The notes below the pieces were generated by a model. That model saw nothing but the letters and a program-made list of their open reading frames with translations, ran no database searches and was not told the DNA's origin. A stretch of 64,000 bases of DNA, from the NCBI GenBank assembly GCA_965229505.1, contig OZ245881.1:2356001-2420000 (forward strand), read 5' to 3'. Source of the stretch: UBA6059 sp040219045 (GTDB taxonomy: Bacteria > Bacteroidota > Bacteroidia > Cytophagales > Cyclobacteriaceae). Each line of letters starts with the position of its first letter. Positions within the stretch are counted from its first letter, which is position 1. Below, in pieces: positions 8,959-17,367 of this stretch. The position numbers were made by a program, and so were the translations under genes.

Positions 8959-10248
8959 ATGGACTTTGAAGTCGAATTTTTATATTCCAAATTTCTACAA
9001 TCCAACGGCGTAAGCATTGATACCCGCACCCTACAGGAGGATAATCTCTTTTTTGCGTTGAGCGGACCTAACTTCAATGGTAACGAATATGCGACCAGGG
9101 CATTGGCTGCCGGGGCAAGTTTTGCGATAGTGGATGATCCTGACTTTGACACGGAAGATCGTACGGTGCTTGTGGATGATTCATTGAAAGCCCTGCAGGA
9201 GTTGGCCACCTTTCACAGAAGCAGGTACAAGCGTCCACTGATTGGCCTTACAGGCAGCAATGGCAAGACGACAACCAAAGAGTTGATCAATGCCGTGCTA
9301 TCGCAAAAATATATTACTCATGCTACTACCGGCAATCTAAACAATCACATTGGGGTACCACTCACCCTCCTCCACATACACCCTCAGGTCGAGGTTGCAA
9401 TCATCGAGATGGGTGCTAATGCTGTGGGTGAGATAGCTCAGCTGTGCACTTACTGCAGACCGACTCACGGCCTGATTACCAATATTGGCAAAGCCCACAT
9501 TGAAGGCTTTGGTGGCGTAGAAGGCATCATTCGTGGCAAGTCTGAGCTTTTTGACTTCCTGAAGAAAAATGATGGTGAAGTGTTGATCAATACGGATGAC
9601 CCTGCACTAGCGAATATGGCCAAGCGATTCAAGCATCCCCACCTCCTACCGGAAAAGGGGAGTTTCGCTCCTTGCGAACTGGTATCCGCAGACCCGTACA
9701 TAGTCTATCGCACTGAGAATGGAGAGGAAGTGGAGACACAGCTTATAGGTGCTTACAACATACACAACATTGCCTATGCTTTAGCTATGGCAAAGTACTT
9801 TGATGTCCTACCGGAATTGGCGAACCAGGCGATTCGAGACTATGTACCATCAAACAATCGCTCACAACTACTTGAGCGAAATGGCAAGACCATCATTATG
9901 GATGCATACAACGCTAATCCTACCAGTATGGCCGCCGCTATTGTCTCTATGCGGGAGTATTCTGGTAAGAAGACCGTAATACTCGGAGATATGCTCGAGC
10001 TGGGTGACCAATCAAAGAATGAGCATGTGCAAATCGGATCATTACTCAAGGCACAGCAAGTAGACGAATGCCTGCTCGTGGGTCCGCTCATGAAAGAGGC
10101 AAAGAGTGAAGTTCCCCATGGCCGACACTTTAAGGATAAAAACGAATTAAGTCGCTATCTCGAGAATAACAGTTTGGTTGGACAAATTGTACTGGTAAAG
10201 GCATCTCGCGGTATGAGCCTTGAATCAATTGTTGACCTAATCAAATAA
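8959..10248 (+). CDS. murF: UDP-N-acetylmuramoyl-tripeptide--D-alanyl-D-alanine ligase
   Basis: Adds the D-Ala-D-Ala dipeptide to the UDP-MurNAc-tripeptide in the cytoplasm, the last soluble precursor step of peptidoglycan synthesis. 429 residues. The N-terminal domain has SIDTRTL, followed by the Mur ligase P-loop GLTGSNGKTTTKE (about residue 94), IIEMGAN, and the C-terminal domain with DAYNANPTSM and VILGDMLELG. MurF rather than MurC/D/E is indicated by the Mur ligase N-terminal type and by IIEMGAN and DAYNANP. It is unusually not in a dcw cluster here. A DUF2461 gene follows after 2 bp. Confidence 0.95.
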   Translation: MDFEVEFLYSKFLQSNGVSIDTRTLQEDNLFFALSGPNFNGNEYATRALAAGASFAIVDDPDFDTEDRTVLVDDSLKALQELATFHRSRYKRPLIGLTGSNGKTTTKELINAVLSQKYITHATTGNLNNHIGVPLTLLHIHPQVEVAIIEMGANAVGEIAQLCTYCRPTHGLITNIGKAHIEGFGGVEGIIRGKSELFDFLKKNDGEVLINTDDPALANMAKRFKHPHLLPEKGSFAPCELVSADPYIVYRTENGEEVETQLIGAYNIHNIAYALAMAKYFDVLPELANQAIRDYVPSNNRSQLLERNGKTIIMDAYNANPTSMAAAIVSMREYSGKKTVILGDMLELGDQSKNEHVQIGSLLKAQQVDECLLVGPLMKEAKSEVPHGRHFKDKNELSRYLENNSLVGQIVLVKASRGMSLESIVDLIK

Positions 10249-10250
10249 TA

Positions 10251-10913
10251 ATGGCGGATCTGACTAGCGTAATGAAGTTTTTGAGTGACCTGGAAAAGAA
10301 TAACAACAGGGAATGGATGCAGGACAATAAGAAGGTCTATCAAAATGCTAAAGACGAGTTTAGCGGGTTTGTTAATGAGCTGATTAACGGTATTGCGGGA
10401 TTCGACCCTGACCTTACAGGATTAGAACCAAAGCAATGCACCTTTAGAATCAATAGGGACATTAGATTTAGTAAGGACAAGTCTCCCTACAAGAATAATT
10501 TTGGGGCTTATATGGCCAAGGGAGGTAAGAAAGGTGAGGGTGGTGGATACTATATTCATTTGCAGCCCGGCGAAAGCTTCATGGGTGGAGGAATCTATAT
10601 GCCACCATCAGATGTGCTGGCCAGGATAAGGCAGGAAATAGACTATAATCCTGAGCCGCTTTTAGCCATTCTCGCGAACAAAGACTTTAAAAACTTCTAT
10701 GGAGGGCTGTCTGGAGAACAGCTGAAAACAGCACCCAAGGGATATGAAAAGGATCACGCAAATATCGAATTACTTAGGTTCAAGAGCTTTGTTGTATTCA
10801 GGAAGATCTCAGGGGATCAAATCGGCTCAGCAACTTTCGTGAATGATGTGGTCAAGGGCTTTAAATTGCTTAAGCCTTTGAAGGACTATCTTTCTGTCGC
10901 AATCGACGAATAA
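10251..10913 (+). CDS. DUF2461 family protein
   Basis: 220 residues, the whole length matching the DUF2461 (TIGR02453) pattern: FLSDLEKNNNREWM near the N-terminus, FRINRDIRFSKDKSPYK in the middle and GGGIYMPPSDVLARIRQEID after it. The family is widespread in Bacteroidota and fungi and has no established function. It starts 2 bp after murF and is probably co-transcribed, which is operon proximity only and not evidence of a role in cell-wall synthesis. No signal peptide or membrane segment, so cytoplasmic. Confidence 0.85.
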   Translation: MADLTSVMKFLSDLEKNNNREWMQDNKKVYQNAKDEFSGFVNELINGIAGFDPDLTGLEPKQCTFRINRDIRFSKDKSPYKNNFGAYMAKGGKKGEGGGYYIHLQPGESFMGGGIYMPPSDVLARIRQEIDYNPEPLLAILANKDFKNFYGGLSGEQLKTAPKGYEKDHANIELLRFKSFVVFRKISGDQIGSATFVNDVVKGFKLLKPLKDYLSVAIDE

Positions 10914-11021
10914 TATTTTTAACTAAGGGCTTGTATAGTAAAGCAAGTCCGGTAAATTTGCCATCCGATTCAGGAATAGCAACATAAACGCTATAGTTTC
11001 CATTCGGAATTTTTCAAATAA

Positions 11022-11096
11022 GGGCGCTTAGCTCAGCTGGTTCAGAGCACCTCGTTTACACCGAGGGGGTCGGGGGTTCGAATCCCTCAGCGCCCA
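11022..11096 (+). tRNA. tRNA-Val (anticodon TAC)
   Basis: A full cloverleaf can be drawn. The acceptor stem GGGCGCT pairs with AGCGCCC (11089-11095), and the discriminator is A. The anticodon stem CCTCG/CGAGG encloses TTTACAC, giving TAC (reads GUA). The T arm has GGTTCGAATC. CCA is not encoded. A perfect hairpin terminator begins 5 nt downstream. The last 10 nt of the gene recur in a second copy at 11274. Confidence 0.96.
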
Positions 11097-11100
11097 CACA

Positions 11101-11129
11101 AAGACAGTCAGAAATGACTGTCTTTTTTT
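11101..11129 (+). terminator. Intrinsic terminator of tRNA-Val
   Basis: Perfect 10-bp stem AAGACAGTCA / TGACTGTCTT with a GAAA tetraloop, followed by a run of T. A near-identical hairpin is repeated at 11288-11316. Confidence 0.9.
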
Positions 11130-11252
11130 GTTTACACTGTACTGTTCGTAACTAATTGAGGGAGGAGAACCCAGGTTCGAATCGGCTGAAAGTATCGACC
11201 GTAGGGAGATTCGCGAGGGGATGTGCGGTATGCCTTACGCGTATGAGCAATC

Positions 11253-11271
11253 CCTGCCTGCGTCAGGCAGG
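11253..11271. repeat. Short perfect inverted repeat (CCTGCCTG / CAGGCAGG)
   Basis: 8-bp perfect arms with a 3-nt CGT centre. It lies between the two copies of the tRNA-Val tail. Such compact GC-rich palindromes are often dispersed in Bacteroidota genomes, but only this copy was noticed in the window. Confidence 0.5.
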
Positions 11272-11273
11272 CT

Positions 11274-11317
11274 TCAGCGCCCACACAAAGACAGTCAAAA
11301 ATGGCTGTCTTTTTTTG
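11274..11317 (+). repeat. Second copy of the tRNA-Val 3' tail plus terminator
   Basis: 44 nt identical at 42 positions to 11087-11130: the last 10 nt of tRNA-Val (TCAGCGCCCA), the 5-nt linker and the hairpin with its T run. The two differences leave the stem intact, one in the loop and one giving a G-T wobble. The intervening ~143 bp contain CAGGTTCGAATC, resembling a tRNA T arm, but no complete tRNA. The copy sits just beyond the LacI stop, so the hairpin may also end that convergent transcript. Confidence 0.75.
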
Positions 11318-11320
11318 TGC

Positions 11321-12346
11321 TTATTTTTTGCGCAGAGAGCTGGCTCTGGATATCAGGGTGGTTTTGATTACTTCCGTCATCATTGACAATTCCTGATCAG
11401 TATCAATGCGCTTTAAGAGCCTGGAAGTCGCTATTTTTCCAATGTCATACCCCTTCTGATCAATGGTCGAAAGTGCGGGCTCAAAAATTTCGCCTATCTC
11501 CCAATTACTGAAACCAATCACAGCGATATCATCAGGTACCCTTAGTCCTGCCGCTTTAGCATTTTTTATTACCCCTATTCCAAGCATATCCGTAGTTGCA
11601 AACACGCCATCTGGTTTTTGCTCCAGACTGAAAAGCTCTCTTGATAGCTCAAGCCCTTCATCGAAATTGCCGCTTGTACCATGGAGAATGAGTTCTGGAT
11701 TTTGATCCAGACCATACTTTTTTAGAGCATCCCGAAACCCCAGGAGTCTTTCTTGATTGATGTTCAGGTCTTTGGGGCCGCCCACAAATGCAATCGTCTT
11801 ACAGCCTTGTTGGATTAGGTGCTCAGTGGCCATAAACCCCGCATGAAGATCATCTATGACGACTTTGTCTGTATCAATAGTGTCTGTTACGCAATCAAAG
11901 AAGACCAGTGGCACTTGTCTATTGACGTATTCCTGAAAATGCTCAAAAGTCTTCGTCTCTTTGGTGATGCAAGCGAGGAGCCCATCAACACGACCATTCA
12001 GTAGTTCTTCTGCATTTTTAAACTCCCTTTCGAATGATTCATTTGAAGAACTGATCAATACATTATACCCTTGATTATAAGCCACATCTTCAATGCCTCT
12101 GATCACTTGCGCAAAGAATTCATGTACGACTTGAGGTATCAACAGGCCGATGGTACGGGTTTTTCGTTGGCGAAGGCTCAGCGCTGTAAAGTTGGGATGA
12201 TAATTCATCTCCTTGGCGAGCTTCTGTATAGCCTCTTTCGTTTCCTGTTTTACAAGGGGATTGTTAGCTAGTGCACGAGATACCGTAGATATGGATACGC
12301 CGAGCTCCTTGGCAATGTGCTTGATGGTTACTTGCTCACGGTTCAT
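11321..12346 (-). CDS. LacI/GalR family transcriptional regulator
   Basis: 341 residues. The N-terminal helix-turn-helix is clear (TIKHIAKELGVSISTVSRALAN, about residues 7-28, quoted here only as a region), with the hinge YHPNFTALSLRQ. A periplasmic-binding-protein-like effector domain follows, starting IGLLIPQVVHEFF. It is divergent from the susC/susD pair with a 329-bp intergenic region that holds a near-perfect LacI-type operator at 12524-12537. It is therefore the likely local regulator, responding to a sugar or sugar phosphate; the effector cannot be read from sequence. It ends 3 bp after the duplicated terminator hairpin. Confidence 0.92.
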   Translation of the reverse strand: MNREQVTIKHIAKELGVSISTVSRALANNPLVKQETKEAIQKLAKEMNYHPNFTALSLRQRKTRTIGLLIPQVVHEFFAQVIRGIEDVAYNQGYNVLISSSNESFEREFKNAEELLNGRVDGLLACITKETKTFEHFQEYVNRQVPLVFFDCVTDTIDTDKVVIDDLHAGFMATEHLIQQGCKTIAFVGGPKDLNINQERLLGFRDALKKYGLDQNPELILHGTSGNFDEGLELSRELFSLEQKPDGVFATTDMLGIGVIKNAKAAGLRVPDDIAVIGFSNWEIGEIFEPALSTIDQKGYDIGKIATSRLLKRIDTDQELSMMTEVIKTTLISRASSLRKK

Positions 12347-12523
12347 TCCAAAAGCCCTTGAAGGCCATATTCAAAATTTCATATTTCTTCTGGCTGGTGT
12401 GCTATATACACTATCCACCAAAAGAATATCAATAAGATTGTTTTAAGTGGATTTTTGAGCACCTCTATAAAGTTTGGCGTCTTAGAAAATTCACAATATG
12501 AAAATTAGGCATTTTTTTCCGTT

Positions 12524-12537
12524 TGAAAACGATTGCA
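12524..12537. promoter_or_regulatory. Putative LacI/GalR-type operator upstream of susC
   Basis: TGAAAACGATTGCA fits the family operator pattern TGnAAnCGnTTnCA at every fixed position, with the usual central CG. It lies 139-152 bp upstream of the susC ATG in the divergent region. It overlaps a TTTG (12522-12525) that could be a -33 element, which would make it a repressor site. No clear TAnnTTTG was found at the right distance, so the promoter itself is unsure. Confidence 0.65.
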
Positions 12538-12675
12538 TTTACATAGTTGCTAAAATCAAGTTGTATTTATTGAAATTCCTTTTTAATATGCTTGGCAGTA
12601 TTTCAATGGGAAAATACTGTTCAATAAGTATTGCTTTAAATCTTTTTTAAACAATTAATCACAAAGCGTATCAAT

Positions 12676-15654
12676 ATGAAGAAGTTTTTACTACTAATTC
12701 TGGTGTATGTATCTGCTTTGGGCGTAACACTCGCGCAAGACAGATCTATATCTGGAACAGTGACAGATGCGGAAACAGGTGAAGGAATACCTGGAGCAAA
12801 TGTGGTGATTAAAGGTACCTCGACTGGTACCATCACCGATTTTAACGGAGAGTACAAGCTAAATGCGCCGGATGGTGCTACACTGGTTTTTACTTACGTG
12901 GGTTATGCTACTTCTGAAGTAGAAGTAGGTGCGAGGAGTGTAGTAGATGTTCAGTTGGGGCTGGACGTACAAGCTCTCGAAGAAATTGTCGTAGTGGGTT
13001 ATGGTACTCAGGAAAAGAAAGAGATTACCAGCGCTGTGTCAAGTGTGAAAGAGGAAGACTTTAATAAGGGTACTGTAAATGACCCGGCTCAGCTGCTTGC
13101 TGGTAAAGTCCCCGGTCTAAACGTAACCCGTGCCGGTGGCGACCCTAATGGTGGGTTCAACATCCGACTCAGAGGTGTATCTACTGTAGGTGCGAATTCA
13201 GAGCCTTTAGTGGTTATTGATGGTGTTATTGGTGGTTCACTAAGCACTGTTGATCCTAACGATATTGCATCTATTGATGTATTGAAGGATGGTTCTGCCG
13301 CTGCTATCTACGGTACCAGAGGTTCTAGTGGTGTAATCCTTATTACTACTAAGACAGGTAAAGAAGGTAAAGTACAGGTTGACTACAATGCTTCTATAGC
13401 GGTAGAGAATGTAGCTAACCAAGTAGATGTCATGAATGCCAGCGAATACACAAGCCAGCCTGGCTCTAGAGACTTAGGTGGCGACACGGATTGGATAGAT
13501 GAAGTGACCGAGGCTGGTGTTACACAGGTGCACAACCTTTCAATGTCTGGTGGTACTAGCAATACGTCTTATCGCGCTTCGGTAAACCTAAGAGATGCCG
13601 ATGGTATTGGTATCAATTCAGGGTTTACTCAGCTGAATGCCAGATTGAACTTAAGTCAAAAGGCTTTTGATGACAAACTAACTTTAAGCCTTAATTTATC
13701 AACTACTACTAAGGAAGCACAGTTCGGATTTGAAGAGTCTTTCCGTTACGGAGTGATTTCTAATCCAACCATGCCTGTAAGAATAGATCAGAGTGGTAAT
13801 GGTCTAACGGAGCAGGGTGGATATGCCCAGAGAGATATTTTTGACTATTTCAACCCTGTTGCGATATCAGAGCAAAACATCAATGACGGCAGAGATACAC
13901 GTTTGTTAGCAAGTATTCGCGCTGACTATTACCTGCTGGATAACTTGAAAGTTGGTGTTTTCTATTCTACACAGACTGAAAATGAGTTAAGAGGTGAGTA
14001 CTATTCTAAGGAGTCTCGTTTCAGAGGAGCTAATAGAAACGGTATTGCACTAAGAACTACAGAATATGATTACAACGAGCTTTTCGAATTAACGGCCAAC
14101 TATGACCAGACTTTCGGAAACACTGATTTTGCACTCCTTGGCGGTTATTCTTATCAGGATTTTGAGGAGGAGGGTTTTGGTATGTTAGGAGGCAACTTCC
14201 TTACAGACGCCTTCACTTACAACAACATGAGCGCGGCTTTGGATTTTGCCAATGGCCTAGGTGGCGTAGGAAGTTACAGAAGTACCAGTAAGCTAATTGC
14301 TTTCTTTGGTAGAGCCAACTTCAACATTGATGGCACCTACTTTATTTCTGCAAGTGCGAGATACGAAGGTTCTTCAAGATTCGGAGATAATAACAAATGG
14401 GGTCTTTTCCCTGCGGTGAGTGCCGGTGTGACATTGAGCAATCTTTTTGACATCACTGGGGTTGACAACTTGAAACTAAGAGCTAGTTATGGTAGAACGG
14501 GTAACATCCCTGCTGATCCATATCAGTCATTGCAGCGATATGGCCCGACAGGAAACTTCCTGCAAAATGGTAGCTATGGTCCATCATACGGCCCTCAGAG
14601 TAATGCCAACCCTGACCTGGCCTGGGAGACTAAGGATGAGATTGATATAGGATTGGACTTTGCTGCTATGAATGGTCGACTAACCGGTACATTCGACTGG
14701 TACACCAGAACAACCAAGGACTTACTTCTCGATGTAAACGTTCCTGTTCCACCAAATTTGTTCAATACAACTTTGATCAACATTGGTGAATTGAAAAACA
14801 ATGGTGTGGAACTGGCATTGAATTTTGCTGCTGTTAACAACTCAAACTTCTCATGGACGCCCGGTGTAAACTTCGCCACATTCAATACTGAAGTAGTGAG
14901 CTTAACTTCTGGAGATCTTTCATTCGGAGAAGGTGGTCAGTTGTTTAGAGCTCCTATGGGTGCACCTGGTCAGAATGATACAAGACTTGTAAGGGTTAGA
15001 GAAGGTGATCAATTAGGCCAGCTTTGGGGAGCGGTACAAATCGGTATCAACGATGACGGAACTCCTGAATTTGCTGATCTTGATGGATCCGGAGATTTCT
15101 GTAATTGTGATGATGATCGTCAGGTTATCGGTGATGGTCTTCCAGCATTTACAATTGGTATCAACAACAGCTTCACTTTTGGTAATTTTGACTTGAACTT
15201 CTTCTTAAGAGGAGCCATGGGTCATGACCTAATCAACACTTACAGAGGTTTCTATGAAAACCTTGATCCTACTACTGTGGGTAACTACAACGTAGTAAAC
15301 ACTGAGAACTTTGATCCCAACGTAACGGCTGCTCGTGTGAACAGCATCCACGTTGAAGATGCAAGTTTCTTGAGATTGGACAACATGACCTTAGGGTACA
15401 ATGTTGCTTTGAATCCTGGTAGCGCATTTAGAAGGTTAAGGTTGTTTATTTCAGGTCAGAACCTATTCACGATTACCGGATACACAGGTGTTGATCCGGA
15501 AGTTAGATATACAGACCCAGGTTCTGTTGATAATGGTGGCGGATTTGGTATCAACTTCGATGATGATGAAGATCCACTTTCTCCCGGTATCGAGAGGAGA
15601 AATACATATTTCACGACTCGTATCCTAACATTTGGGTTAAACCTAGGTTTCTAA
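12676..15654 (+). CDS. SusC/RagA-type TonB-linked outer membrane transporter
   Basis: 992 residues. A signal peptide ends near VTLAQD. A carboxypeptidase-D-like beta-sandwich follows (about 24-105, ISGTVTDAETGEGIPGANV), then a TonB-box-like VVVGYGTQEKKEIT and plug domain (GLNVTRAGGDPNGGFNIRLRG). The remainder is a 22-strand-type barrel ending in a C-terminal aromatic residue (LTFGLNLGF). SusC proteins import oligosaccharides, peptides or other large nutrients across the outer membrane with a SusD lid; the paired SusD gene follows after 23 bp. The 330-bp upstream region has a LacI-type operator. Confidence 0.95.
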   Translation: MKKFLLLILVYVSALGVTLAQDRSISGTVTDAETGEGIPGANVVIKGTSTGTITDFNGEYKLNAPDGATLVFTYVGYATSEVEVGARSVVDVQLGLDVQALEEIVVVGYGTQEKKEITSAVSSVKEEDFNKGTVNDPAQLLAGKVPGLNVTRAGGDPNGGFNIRLRGVSTVGANSEPLVVIDGVIGGSLSTVDPNDIASIDVLKDGSAAAIYGTRGSSGVILITTKTGKEGKVQVDYNASIAVENVANQVDVMNASEYTSQPGSRDLGGDTDWIDEVTEAGVTQVHNLSMSGGTSNTSYRASVNLRDADGIGINSGFTQLNARLNLSQKAFDDKLTLSLNLSTTTKEAQFGFEESFRYGVISNPTMPVRIDQSGNGLTEQGGYAQRDIFDYFNPVAISEQNINDGRDTRLLASIRADYYLLDNLKVGVFYSTQTENELRGEYYSKESRFRGANRNGIALRTTEYDYNELFELTANYDQTFGNTDFALLGGYSYQDFEEEGFGMLGGNFLTDAFTYNNMSAALDFANGLGGVGSYRSTSKLIAFFGRANFNIDGTYFISASARYEGSSRFGDNNKWGLFPAVSAGVTLSNLFDITGVDNLKLRASYGRTGNIPADPYQSLQRYGPTGNFLQNGSYGPSYGPQSNANPDLAWETKDEIDIGLDFAAMNGRLTGTFDWYTRTTKDLLLDVNVPVPPNLFNTTLINIGELKNNGVELALNFAAVNNSNFSWTPGVNFATFNTEVVSLTSGDLSFGEGGQLFRAPMGAPGQNDTRLVRVREGDQLGQLWGAVQIGINDDGTPEFADLDGSGDFCNCDDDRQVIGDGLPAFTIGINNSFTFGNFDLNFFLRGAMGHDLINTYRGFYENLDPTTVGNYNVVNTENFDPNVTAARVNSIHVEDASFLRLDNMTLGYNVALNPGSAFRRLRLFISGQNLFTITGYTGVDPEVRYTDPGSVDNGGGFGINFDDDEDPLSPGIERRNTYFTTRILTFGLNLGF

Positions 15655-15677
15655 AAACGAACTAAGAATTTACTATT

Positions 15678-17264
15678 ATGAAAAAAATGATAACTAGACG
15701 TATAGCATTGGTTTTTGCAGGGTTAGCCTTGCTAAGCCAGTCTTGTACCGATCTTGAGGAAGAACTCTTCAGCCAGGTGACTGCTGAAAGCTTCTTTCAG
15801 ACAGATGAGGAATTTATTGCAGCCCTAGGTCAGGCTTATTCAGCATTTGGCGGCCTTGGTAACCATTCAAATCTATGGTCTACCAATGAGCTTGCTTCTG
15901 ATGAGTTGGTAATTACCACTAAAGGTGGTGACTGGTTCGATGGTGGCGTGTTGATTGATTTGCATAGACATGAATATGATGCAGATAATGGGTTTTTCAA
16001 TAATACCTGGACTTTCTGCTACGGCGGTATTAGTACTGTGAACAGATTGATATTCCAATTCTCAAGTTTGGGAAACCCCGAGGCGGAGGCTTTTGTAAGT
16101 GAGTTGAGAGCGGTAAGAGCACTATGGTATTACTGGTTGCTTGATTCTTTTGGTAACGTACCGTTAGTAACCGACTTCACTGATACTGCACCGAAGGGTA
16201 ATTCAAGTAGAGCTGAGGTATTCAACTTTGTTGAATCAGAGCTTAATGCTGTTATAGGTGATTTGTCAAAAGACAATAATGCATCTACCTATGGTAGAAT
16301 GAACTATTGGGCTGCTTTGGCACTGCGTTCTAAGCTTTATTTAAATGCCGAAGTATATACAGGTACTGCCAAGTGGTCTCAAGCGGCCGCTGATGCACGT
16401 GAGATCATGAACGATGGTGGATTCAGCCTGGCAGGTATCTATGCTGATAACTTCTCAGCGGATAACGAAGGTTCACCTGAGAACATTTTTGTTGTTCCTT
16501 ACGATCAGGTATTCAGCCCCGGATTCAACTGGCCTGCAATGACATTGCACTATGCGTCTCAAGGTGTATTCAATTTGACTTTCCAGCCATGGAATGGTTA
16601 TTCAGTTGTGGAAGAGTTTTATAACTCCTACATTGATCCTGATCAGAATCCTGGCCCACAGGGTTTTGTATTCAAAGGTTTGAATGACGATCCTAATGCA
16701 ACAGGAACGCAGGATGAGCGGCTGTCCAACTTCATTGCTGGCCCCCAGTTTAACACTGATGGTACGCAAGCTGAGGATCCGGGTGTAGAAGATTCTGATC
16801 CTGATGGTCCTGGTCTCAATTTCACTCCATTTATTAACGAAATCTTCCCGAATGGTTGGAGACAAGGTGGAGTGCGTATTGGTAAGTACGAGTATGAGCA
16901 AGGTTCTACTGAAAACTTAAGCAATGACTTTGTCGTTTTCCGATTGGCTAATATCATGTTGACTTTGGCTGAAGCTGAGTACCGTCAGGGTAACACTGCT
17001 GAAGCGCTAGCTCTTGTTAATCAACTGAGAGCTCGTGCTGGTGTTGATCCTTTCACTGAACTGAACGATGACAACTTCCTGGCGGAATGGGGTCGTGAGA
17101 TGTTCGCCGAATTGACAAGACGTCAAGACCTAATCCGATGGGGTAAATATGGAGAAGCTTGGTGGGAGAAAGATCCTTCTGCTGAGTTCTACGAAATATT
17201 CCCAATTCCACAAGCGCAGCTAGATGCTAGTTCTGCTCTTCAGCAGAATCCTGGCTATAATTAA
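15678..17264 (+). CDS. SusD/RagB-family nutrient-binding lipoprotein
   Basis: 528 residues. The lipoprotein signal ends LLSQSC, with the lipid-bearing Cys near residue 23, followed by an acidic stretch (TDLEEE) of the kind that directs surface exposure in Bacteroidota. The SusD N-terminal domain includes LRAVRALWYYWLLDSFGNVPLV, a hallmark region. The C-terminal domain includes FRLANIMLTLAEAEYRQG and the family ending FPIPQAQLDAS..LQQNPGYN. It forms the lid of the SusC barrel and captures substrate. A strong terminator 22 bp downstream ends this transcription unit. Confidence 0.95.
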   Translation: MKKMITRRIALVFAGLALLSQSCTDLEEELFSQVTAESFFQTDEEFIAALGQAYSAFGGLGNHSNLWSTNELASDELVITTKGGDWFDGGVLIDLHRHEYDADNGFFNNTWTFCYGGISTVNRLIFQFSSLGNPEAEAFVSELRAVRALWYYWLLDSFGNVPLVTDFTDTAPKGNSSRAEVFNFVESELNAVIGDLSKDNNASTYGRMNYWAALALRSKLYLNAEVYTGTAKWSQAAADAREIMNDGGFSLAGIYADNFSADNEGSPENIFVVPYDQVFSPGFNWPAMTLHYASQGVFNLTFQPWNGYSVVEEFYNSYIDPDQNPGPQGFVFKGLNDDPNATGTQDERLSNFIAGPQFNTDGTQAEDPGVEDSDPDGPGLNFTPFINEIFPNGWRQGGVRIGKYEYEQGSTENLSNDFVVFRLANIMLTLAEAEYRQGNTAEALALVNQLRARAGVDPFTELNDDNFLAEWGREMFAELTRRQDLIRWGKYGEAWWEKDPSAEFYEIFPIPQAQLDASSALQQNPGYN

Positions 17265-17286
17265 TAGGAATTAATACTATAGTTAA

Positions 17287-17317
17287 AGGCAAGTGGCGAG
17301 AGCCACTTGCCTTTTTT
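17287..17317 (+). terminator. Intrinsic terminator after susD
   Basis: Perfect 11-bp stem AGGCAAGTGGC / GCCACTTGCCT with a GAGA loop, followed by a T tract. It separates the susCD transcript from the FG-GAP operon. Confidence 0.92.
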
Positions 17318-17331
17318 GTGCCTTAATATTT

Positions 17332-17339
17332 TACTTTTG
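17332..17339 (+). promoter_or_regulatory. Putative -7 element for the FG-GAP lipoprotein operon
   Basis: TACTTTTG matches TAnnTTTG and lies 29 bp before the ATG at 17368, just after the susD terminator. The -33 candidate is weak (TTTG at 17315 is too close; CTTG at 17306-17309 gives a 22-bp spacer). Confidence 0.45.
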
Positions 17340-17367
17340 TTGATCGAAGTTCTTGTGTAAGGTTGAT

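Noticed and set aside
11156..11386. 76-codon frame in the duplicated tRNA-tail region
   Set aside because: It runs through the GC palindrome, the duplicated terminator and the end of the LacI gene, so it is not a plausible protein.
12524..12537. CcpA-type cre site
   Set aside because: The pattern also fits Firmicutes cre, but CcpA is not expected in Bacteroidota and a LacI-family gene stands next to it, so a local LacI-type operator is the simpler reading.
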